DNA of 64,000 bases. Origin: Takakia lepidozioides (Eukaryota; Streptophyta; Takakiopsida; Takakiales; Takakiaceae). The position numbers and the translations under genes were made by a program. The stretch covers positions 72,273,053 to 72,337,052 of the forward strand of contig CM060732.1 in assembly GCA_030704615.1 (NCBI GenBank). Reading direction: 5' to 3'. Below are positions 55,619 to 64,000 of this stretch, piece after piece. A model generated the notes under the pieces. That model searched no databases. It was given only the letters and a program-made list of their open reading frames with translations, and was not told the origin of the DNA. Numbering within the stretch: position 1 is the first letter of the stretch; every line of letters starts with the position of its first letter.

Positions 55619-58600
55619 ATGAGGACCATATTGTCTCAACGGTGCTTTATGCAGGCATACCTATGTGCATTACTACTACTAACTTGGCAATGTACAAGTA
55701 AGGTATTTGGAGCTAGTGATCAAGATGTTTTGCAAATCATTGTGGAAACTCCACAAGATGTAGAAGTGTCAAAAAGTGGACCGGCTGCAATATACACAAC
55801 CTACATCAATTCACCAACGAATGATCATTTGCCAACTCGGGGGTATTTTTTGGGTGTTGTACCGGCAAAAGTAATAAGTGCAATATGTACGAGGGTCCAT
55901 GATGGAAGTACAAAAATTCTTGCCTATGTCACTGCATATGGTAAAACGGGCATACATACTCTTCAGGTATACATCCATAAACCATCTAGTCTATCCCATT
56001 GTTACACTTAAACACCCATAGTACTTATCTCCCAAATTATCAAATGGCAAACGGATTACATTAGTTATGATTTTGTTATGCATCGTACTTATATAACAAA
56101 AACAATATTTTTCTTCTCATTTATGGTGTACATCTTATTCGCATGTAGAGCCCTGAGATTCACATCTTGGATAGTTGCGTGCATAAGAAAAGATGTTACA
56201 GGAGAACTATTCTTTAGATAGCTAAACTGTTCTTTGTATCTAAAGTATGCATGAATCATGATAGTTGGAATTGTGAGTGTACAATTGAATTGAAAGTATA
56301 CGTACTTTTTTTATTGCGTACTATCTTAACTCTTGCATTGAATGAAGACTTTGCTATTTCAAGTTAGAAAAACTTTTTTTTTAAATACAAATTAATAAGA
56401 TTTAAAAGGCCAATTTTTACTTTTTGAATAATATTGATGAATACAACTCTTTGGTTTGAATAATGCAATTTACAGAAGTAACAATCAATACATCTTTTAA
56501 ATAAATATTTTTGTAACTTGGCGATGGACTAGAGAGAAGTTCTCCATATTGTTTTTCTACATCTAAGCTAGAAACCATAATATATCATGTAAACTGACAT
56601 GATTTTAGTTTCTTCTATGCTCGTGCAGATTACATCTATTAAGGGTTGTGGTGTATCAAATGCACCAGAGGGAGTGGATATTCTTTTATCACATGAAGGA
56701 CATATTACTTTTGTATGGTATCTAAATTTTTGAGACACAACAACATGCATCAATCTACATCATATCTAGCAATCATTCTGATCTCTCTTTTATATTTAAT
56801 CCATTTTGTTCTCTCTATTAAATCCAATCACTCTCTAAACTTATTGTTTGAATATTAGTCTCAATTGTCTCTTAACTTAATATTTCCTCCAAAGGCTTGT
56901 GTATTGCAATTGAGGATGGAATACCTTTATAATGATAAGGGCCATCTCCTACAAATGTTAAACAACTGCTTATATTTGTGAATAAAATTGACTCAGGTAA
57001 ATATTTACCTTCTATTTCAACTTACTTGCTTCAATTTGGCATTGATTATAACAAGAATTTGTGATTTTTTTCATTTTTGTTTTTTCTTGCATTTGTCGAC
57101 AGGCCGTGAAATGCAGGCCCTACCTCAGACAAATTTGTGGAATATTACAAGTGGATAATACTTCAGCGGTGTGTCCATATTCTAAGGCAACACATGGTGG
57201 TAAGCCGGAAAAATGGATAAACAAGATTGCGGGCGAAATATTCACCGGACCAATTTATGCGTTGTGTGCTGCGGATGCAAACTCTGCTGGTGTGGTAATG
57301 AAACCAACAGTCAAACTTCAAGGTTCTCCCCACGCTTACCCACCTACTAGTGGTGGTTGTTTCCCAGGTATGCATCTTACCAAGTCTTATTTTAGTTTAA
57401 AGCATAGATTAATCTAGAGAATGATGGTTGAACATTTTCATTGTCCAAACTTGATGCTATTACTTGTCGAGTATGTGCCCCAAGACAAGTGGTGCGGTGA
57501 ATGTACAACTAACATATAAAAATTAAATTCAATATAAATATATATTGCATATACATAATTTCTTATTTCCTATTTCATTGTCTCATTTGTTATATATTCA
57601 ATATGGTTGTTTATCATTGATATATGACTTCAATACTCAAACATTAGGATTGTGAGTTATTTCATTTGTGTACTTTCTTAGTGAATATGCATTGACATAC
57701 CAGAAGGCAATCGTCCTTCGGGGTCAAGAGACACCATGATGTACACTTTCTTCCGGAGGCGTGATGTATTACATTATCATTATCATGCATTGATATTGTG
57801 TTACAGGAGATGCCCTCGTCACTCTCCCAACTGGCATACAAAAGCCAATGTCGGAACTCTCCATTGGAGACAAAGTATGTTGTGTTACCCAACAATCAAC
57901 CAATATACTACTCATTAAGATGTGTCATTTCAATATGTGAGCTTTGTGATTTGACTAATATGTATATAAATTTATTTTTTGTTATGTTGATATATGACAA
58001 AATTGATATTATAACAAATGTTTGATTTCAGGTGGCTGTGATGAATGCGGATGGAAAAATAGCATTTGACGAAGTTTATGCTTTTGGTCACGATGATGTT
58101 GGTGCCATAAGCTCATTTGTGAAACTCACTTTGCAACCAACTATCATTAGTGATAATGAGTTTTTAGTGAAAACTCTTCGGCTCACTCCCCACCATTTTG
58201 CTCCAGTATCATCAGGTATTTGTTTTGGGGGACATTATAATTTCGTTTCAACTATATGTTTATTTATATATATGTAAGATTTTTTTAATTCATACAAACA
58301 ATGAACTTTTGATGTACTTTTTAATTTGAAATTACTCTCATTTATATATTTGTTTTGTGGTGTTAGGCATGAATGATAACATGACATATAAACGAGCTAA
58401 GAAGATACATGTGGGTGACCTGATGTGGATCAATACGAATAAGATCAACAATACTATTGAGCAGTTTATTGTGACGGGTGAGATTACAACCTTTTTTTTG
58501 TATTTTTTTAAGTTTATGCATATTAGTAGTGACAAGCTTTATTGCTATGTGGGCTGCTCATCACTCCCTTGGCCGGGACCTTGTTGACCATGATTCTACA

Positions 58601-59217
58601 TAATTTGATAGAAGTTTTTAGTATATGGTTGATAGTACAAATCTCGTGCTTCAAAAGTTGTGAGAATTGACTCTAAATAAGTCGGTTCACTTGAAGTTTT
58701 CTTTTTTCCTTAACCATTGACATTTAACAATAATTCGAACGTTGAATTGTGGCAGATGCAACGGTGATTGTTAATGTTGGGTTGTACAACCCCTACACTC
58801 TAAGTGGAAATATTATTGTAGATGATGTGGTGGCATCTGTGCATAGTGATTGGTTTCTCGATGATTTATTTGACGCTATCACAATCACACATTGGCTTCC
58901 TACAGCTTATCAGGTACTTCCCAAACCTCACACGTTCAAGTTATTTATGTATTTAATATTTCAGCATTATGATTTAATATTATCATTAATATTGTGGATT
59001 TGTTCACATATTATGACAGATGGTGCTAGCTCCGTTGCAGATGCTTTATTATTTCTTGGGCAAAAACACATATGCTAGACTCTATCACTTTGTGGAGTCG
59101 TATATGGATGTACCTCATCTTCTCACTCTCCATGGCGGCAAATGTGCAACTATTGGTGGTATGGTTGCTACATTTATATTAGTGTCTCTTCCGATGCGAT
59201 TGAACTCAAAATTTTGA
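55619..59217 (+). CDS. Secreted protein with Hedgehog-type Hint (Hog) autoprocessing domain, 8 exons
   Basis: Exons 55619-55966, 56629-56712, 57103-57367, 57807-57874, 58032-58215, 58367-58477, 58756-58913 and 59020-59217 join in phase to 471 residues. The chosen ATG gives a signal peptide (hydrophobic core AYLCALLLLTW, likely cleavage near VFGA, residue ~32). Residues ~33-229 form an N-terminal domain I do not recognise, with about seven cysteines. The Hog domain starts at the GG-C junction GGCFPGDALVTLPTG (Gly229/Cys230) and keeps MSELSIGDKVAVMNADG, FDEVYAFGHDD, the TxxH block LTPHHFAPV (Thr307, His310) and SGNIIVDDVVASVHSDWF. In Hedgehog this domain cleaves itself before the Cys and can attach sterol to the released N-terminal part. 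The Cys of the animal ASCYA motif is Val382 here. The end is hydrophobic (ATIGGMVATFILVSL). N-terminal exon limits are less certain than the Hog exons. Confidence 0.88.
57709..57790 (+). mobile_element. SINE 3' fragment, copy 3, in a Hog-gene intron
   Basis: Carries the family tail CCTTCGGGGTCAAGAGACAC through TTCCGGAGGCGTGATGTA and a TTATCATTATC end, as in the copies near 20.9 and 22.3 kb, but lacks the tRNA-like head. It ends only about 15 bp before the exon encoding GDALVTL, so part of this intron's 3' end is SINE-derived. Confidence 0.75.
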
Positions 59218-59959
59218 GTGTGGAGCGATGACATAAGTTGGTCATTAATGGAGAAACAAATGGTTATGTGGTGGCACAGAAAGTCGACAATGGGTGATAT
59301 CGAACATATATCTATATGTGGCTTTAAAGTTAAACCTATGACTACTTATGGATGACATTATGCCCCTGATAACCAAGCCATCTATTGGATACTATGTAAT
59401 AGTAGGGCTAATTCTATGATATTGTGAGTCATAAGACAACTATGTGGAATGCGAAAATCTAGGGTTTGGGATGAATGCATGTACGTTGCATTTTCTCATT
59501 AATCATGGATGAATGCAACATGGATAGTAATCATCCAATAAAACGGATGGTGAATGGAATACTGCACTGGATGAAATGCAGGGTTAAGACAAAAATGAAA
59601 TCGGTGCTTTATTGGAGGCATGTGGCTACATTTAAGTTGATTAGTTGGCAAATGAGTGAATTAGTGAAGAGTAGAAGACCACGTAGTCTATAGCATGTAT
59701 TTAGCTAAATCCAGAAGCTGATAGGCCCATGGTGCAGAGGGGGATAAGACCCGGCAGCCACAATATTTCGAAGCCCGGTGGGTTTAGTCTATGAATGTTG
59801 TTTGCTAGTTAGTAATTAAACTTTAAGATTTATAAGTTGGTGCTTGATGGGATATTCGTTGTGAAATCGTTGGTCAAATTTGTCACCTAATCCATGGATT
59901 TACATCCATCCATAATTAATGTGGGATCCATTGGAGATTCATTTACAAAGTTATATCAT
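59218..59959. other. 3' flank of the Hog-domain gene
   Basis: Likely 3' UTR and spacer; a 72-codon frame at 59475-59693 has no recognisable motif. Confidence 0.4.
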
Positions 59960-60325
59960 AGTATCCACATTCATCCACATATAGAACACACAAAGAACAT
60001 AAAGAGTACAACAAACCTGTGCCAGTTGGGACCCACTCTTGAGATATAAGGTCTTTAGGTACTTTCATGCAAGCGAATCCCAAAGTCTCCACATTCATCC
60101 ATATATGGAACACACAAAGAACATAGTAGAAGAAACCTGTGCCCAGCTGGGACCCACTCTAGATATAAGGTCTTTAGGTACTTTCATGCAACTGAATCCC
60201 ATAGTCACCACATTCATCCATATATGGAACACACAAAGAACATAAAGAGTACAACAAACCTGTGCCCAGCTGGGACCCACTCAAGATATAAGGTCTTTAG
60301 CTACTTTCATGCAACTGAATCCGTA
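59960..60325 (+). repeat. Tandem repeat, three copies of a ~120-bp unit
   Basis: Copies start near 59968, 60087 and 60208 with ccacattcatccatatatgg and run through acccactctagatataaggt and tactttcatgcaactgaat. The second and third copies are the most alike. Confidence 0.92.
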
Positions 60326-63078
60326 ATCCCTGCGAAAGGCAAGGCCAATAAACCCTGAGACATCAGCTTTGATTAAGACCCACCCTGTTTCTTTCCTATC
60401 TGTGGTAACTTAGATTCTAGCGACACTCTTCATATGCAACCCATGTAATCCTTGCACACTGCAGGACCCATCACACCCGAGCATATAGCAAAACATGAGA
60501 GGTATGTTCTAGATATTCCTACATACTAAAGGCATATGTAGTTACTCCAAAGAAACCGACTCTAGAAACATGACCTCATAACTCTATGTAGAAATTTATA
60601 GGACCCCATCTATGCTACTTAGCTGCCCCTCCCATGAAAGAGCATTTTCCGGTGTGACCGCATCTTGTGGTATGGAAAAAGGCTTAAGAGAACTGTCATA
60701 CACATGAGGAGACTCAGGGGAGACTCAGTGATGTCTGATCACCGCCCAATGACTGCAAGCTTCAATGCAGAAGTTGAGGTCGTACGCTGGTGAAAGCTTT
60801 GAAAAGCTTGCAGTCTCCCTATGATGTGCGGAAGGGAGAGTAGAAGAGCTCATACTGAGCCCTAAGCCCATTGGAAATACTTGCAGGGGGCAGCATAGTG
60901 AGATATGATGATCAGTTTGCTCTTTGTTTGGAAGTACAACGTGAATCGATGTTTAATTTTGAGACAAACCCATCTTCCCTCTCAATCTGGTCGTGGGTGA
61001 GGTCATGTTATAGGTTCGCATGCAGATGAAGCATCATGACACCAAAAACGAATGCACATACAAGGGTCACCCGGAACTCCCAGTTTGCGCATCAAAGGCA
61101 GCAAACTCACGACGCTGGCTGTACTCATGCACCAAATTATGAGAGATATTCACTGTTTCACTTCACAAGCCCGCTCTGGAGGGATTTGCATACATGGAAC
61201 CTGCATGCCGCCATCGATCGATGGGGAAGAAGGAGCAGCTCCGGGCTGCCATACATGCCCCGGAAAGTTGATTGGATCAATTCCCTCCTTGCAAAACCAC
61301 GATGCCACATCTAGTGAATGGATATCATGCCACCTCAGCAGTTTAGGTATTCGAAACCTCGACCGTTGCAACCCAAATACACGAAAAATATGAAGCAAAA
61401 TTAATTACATGCAAGGAAATGCATGTGGCTCACCTCCCATCCTCCCCCGAGCTTTTTACACCCGGTGCATTTCCCTGCATGTTATTTTTTGCTCCTAGTT
61501 TCTATTTTGCAGAAATGTGGCTTTTCGGCCCTGCCTTCCTAAGGCAGAACTACGCAAAGGGTTTGTGCTGCTTTAGCACCGATACTTTCAACGCTTCCAA
61601 TTCGATCAAGACAGTTGTCAATAGAATATTCTGTCTTCTGAATGACATCCGTTGGTCAAGAAGGAGACGGTTGAGTGGGTGAAAATGGTTGGAGGAAAAC
61701 TGATGGCAGAATGGAGCGCCCATGTCTGCAGTCTGTTGCTACATAGTGATCATGGCAATGAGTATGATGGGGCACTGTGTGCAGGTGTGGACATCGAGTT
61801 CACTAACAAGCTTACCAGCGGAGGTTCACTCAAAGCGTCCCATTTAGGTCTTTGCACACCACTGTGTGCATCTGCAATTATGTGGCAGCGAGTTTGAGGG
61901 GCATGTATCGTATGCAAAAGGTGTATGCGTACACCTAATGTGGATGGGCACCTTGGGATGTTGGAGCATGGTGGCAAAATATACTTCGAGGGAATAGCCG
62001 CAGGAACAGCTCGAACATGGAAGAGAGTTTTGTGGAAGGAGAATCATCGTCATATACGGTACCATCTTCACTTGCTTTGATCGTCTACCCAGGTGTAAAT
62101 TGCAGTGATCCATAATCTTTGCCAGATGAAAGTAATAGAATGCTGGTTGTTATGCCAGGGTTTTCTGAGTTGGAAGAGCTGACACTCCCTTACCGTGCAA
62201 CTCTCTTTTTGTCCAAATAGAAATTCATGTATAAATATCTAAGGGAGTTTCTGATCTCCCAGGACTTGGTTTGGCACCCCGATCTCAATGTTTTCTTTGA
62301 CTTATCTACTTTCATTGTCCCTTCCCAATGCCTTGAAGTAACCATGTTAAAGAAGTGGTTGACAAGTTGATTGTGTTTGCTTTGCGGAGTACTACAACAG
62401 ATAGGTCAAAAGTGATGTCATCTGGCTGGTGAGAGACAAAAGCTAGAATAAACCATGAAATGCTTGATAGGGGGATGAATATTTTCGCATGAGGTTGGCA
62501 CTGATGGGAAGGATGGTGCTTGCAGGAAACGGATGTCATGGAGGAGGCCATGCCTGCAGACCTCTCAGAGGCTAACATCCTGGTTTGGATATGAAGAGGC
62601 CTTAGACTTGATTGCGCAGAAATGCTTTGATGGATTTCTAAACAGGGTCTAGCTACGGAATGAGATGATTTTTAAACGTGCGTTCCCAGGCATGCATGAC
62701 GCACACATACGTTTCCCACCCACTTGCAATCAAAGCATGCGAAACTTGTGTACCCCATTTCATTGGATTTGTTTGCCAAAGAGAAAAAGAGAGTGAAAAG
62801 AACGGTTAGGTTAGCTGGTTCTGGGTTTGTCGCAAGGCTACGGTCTGACGAGTAACCTTCACCCTTTCTTTTTGTCTTAGCAACTTCGGCTTGATTCATT
62901 CAGGAATGTGGGGGTTGTTCACTGATGTGACAAGGCAGATTACCAAAATGCACCAGAAATGGAAGTACACTGCATGTATGGCGTAGGACTCCCAACAAAG
63001 AGATCTTCCATCTACAAGGTATCTCCCTGGAGAGACGGTGGCTTCATCCCCTTCCGAATTGATACATCAGCTGAGGGG
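60326..63078. other. 2.75-kb unassigned stretch
   Basis: Several overlapping open frames (61036-61393 plus, 61652-61897 plus, 62672-62899 minus) show no known motif, exon pattern or repeat. I see no gene that can be supported. Confidence 0.4.
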
Positions 63079-63301
63079 TGTCTGAGTGGGGGAGTCCAGT
63101 TTGTGGACGGAGTGGTCTAGGTATTAGGGTGGTCCAGGAATTAAAAAGGGGGGTTTATATAATAAGGCTTATGTAGAGGGATTTCAAGAAATGAAGGGGT
63201 CCAAAAAAAGACGGTAGGAAGGCAACGTGTATTAAATCGAGGATGGTTCACCCGCCAATTCTGGGTAATGAGGTTTCTAGGGGTGACATGTGTCCCAGGG
63301 A

Positions 63302-63340
63302 CCTTCTAGAAGGGTCCCACCCCTTGCGGGCTTCTAGAAG
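63302..63340. promoter_or_regulatory. Two heat-shock elements (TTCTAGAA)
   Basis: CCTTCTAGAAGGGTCCCACC and, 28 bp on, GCTTCTAGAAGGGTCCCACC form a tandem pair. Each holds TTCnnGAA, the core pair of heat-shock factor sites, with a degenerate third unit (GTC). They lie 22-60 bp upstream of a TATA box. Confidence 0.7.
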
Positions 63341-63361
63341 GGTCCCACCGCTCTGAGAAGC

Positions 63362-63369
63362 TATATAAA
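63362..63369 (+). promoter_or_regulatory. TATA box
   Basis: TATATAAA followed by a GGAGAGGCCCCC stretch, close downstream of the two heat-shock elements; orientation is inferred from the AATAAA signal about 130 bp further on. Confidence 0.6.
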
Positions 63370-64000
63370 GGAGAGGCCCCCCTCTTACTACTTATTAAAT
63401 TAATAAGTAATGGGCTGCTGCATATCTAGATCATCCAAGAATGTGTAGGCATTCTCTGGTCTTTCAGATTTTTGCAACCTATTCATAATTACAATAAAGA
63501 AGGGCTTGCATGTATTCCATGCATTTGTTTTTCTCCTTCGGTGCGTGGCCCATGTCATGGTCAGCACACGCGAGGTTTACAAGTTGGCCAGTTTCCATTT
63601 ACTGTTCCCATTTTGATTTTTTTGACTGTGTTTGGCCCCTCGTTGTATTTGCAATGCTGCATATTTTCCGCGGCAGGTTTATTATGTTTTGTTGCCCTTA
63701 CGTCTGCTCAACTTTATACTAAAATATAGTTATCTGCTGATAACCCTTGGACCGCGTGTGTCAATCCTTTGTATCAAGTCACAAAGAGTCACTTGGTTCT
63801 CTTTGGTTTTACGTCAACAAGTGCAGATGTCTGTTGGTAGGAAGGACAGCCAGCCAATGGTACTAGTCAGCTTGTCAATGGAGCTTATAATTCGAATGTT
63901 TGTCTGTTGTGTAAATACCACAATCTCAGTAGGTTCTCAAGTATCAGAGGACTCATCACAATTCAAAGCTGACTATGATACATTGAGCCCTCCCACTTAA

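Larger units (their letters stand above)
63079..64000 (+). mobile_element. Possible LTR retrotransposon end, cut by the window edge
   Basis: The sequence starting TGTCTGAGTGGGGGAGTC has an LTR-like layout: TG start, upstream region with two heat-shock elements, TATA box at 63362, an AATAAA signal near 63494, and beyond it a loosely primer-like TTGTATCAAG near 63770. Frames after that (to 64000) are short and unrecognised. No second LTR lies in the window, so this could instead be the promoter of an ordinary gene. Confidence 0.4.

Noticed and set aside
56890-56940. Extra small exon in the Hog gene after the acceptor at about 56893
   Set aside because: Exons 2 and 3 already join in phase 0, and the candidate has no clear donor.
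59960-60325. CRISPR-like array
   Set aside because: Whole ~120-bp units are repeated without unique spacers, in a eukaryotic genome; it is a simple tandem repeat.

Overview
This is nuclear DNA from a green plant of the streptophyte lineage. The protein-coding genes are split by GT-AG introns, the housekeeping genes are plant-type (a HUB/BRE1 ligase, an SDG40-like SET protein, an AAR3-type DCN1-like protein, a plant-length Mpo1/DUF962 protein), and the one tRNA is a plant-like tRNA-Leu(AAG). A secreted protein with a Hedgehog-type Hint (Hog) domain fits a seed-free plant or charophyte-grade alga better than a flowering plant. That placement is inference; the species cannot be read from the sequence.

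Layout: (1) 86-4258 (+) a DENR/Tma22 translation factor in 8 exons. (2) 4.8-6.2 kb a Harbinger-like MITE and a broken LINE. (3) 6986-8675 (-) an Mpo1-like membrane protein in 4 exons. (4) 9.3-24 kb a transposon-rich block: two inverted copies of a 0.54-kb LTR-like repeat, GCGACG-rich palindromic DNA, a decayed Ty3/gypsy element (minus strand) with a dUTPase-like region and a captured MFS-transporter fragment, tRNA-derived SINEs, a piggyBac-like TTAA element, and a hAT-type element full of GGTTCC repeats. (5) tRNA-Leu at 24.1 kb. (6) 25037-35633 (-) a complete 19-exon HUB/BRE1 histone H2B ubiquitin ligase with a LINE in one intron. (7) a divergent 0.94-kb promoter region, then 36573-40967 (+) a complete 6-exon SDG40-like SET-domain protein whose start codon lies in a perfect hairpin. 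(8) 42.5-43.55 kb an internally deleted LINE, then 44092-47133 (+) an AAR3-type DCN1-like gene whose first exons I could not fix. (9) 47-55 kb mostly decayed repeats: a gypsy LTR remnant with a tRNA-Asp-type primer site, direct repeats, and two nested hAT-type elements with exact 8-bp target duplications. (10) 55619-59217 (+) the most interesting gene: a complete 8-exon gene for a 471-residue secreted protein, with signal peptide, an unfamiliar cysteine-containing N-terminal domain, and a Hog autoprocessing domain starting at Cys230. (11) 59.9-63 kb tandem repeats and sequence I cannot assign. (12) 63.08-64 kb a possible LTR element with two heat-shock elements and a TATA box, running off the edge.

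The genes do not form a pathway. Three act in protein or chromatin regulation (HUB in H2B monoubiquitination, SDG40-like in methylation, DCN1-like in cullin neddylation), one in translation reinitiation and recycling, one in ER lipid metabolism. Five small DNA transposons here have ends defined to the base by matching target-site duplications: one PIF/Harbinger-like (TGA), one piggyBac-like (TTAA) and three hAT-type (8 bp). The three hAT-type elements share the terminal motif CAGTGTTG (one end CACTGTTG) but carry quite different internal repeat words. Exon coordinates were set by hand from splice sites, reading phase and family similarity, and may be off by a base or a small exon in places.
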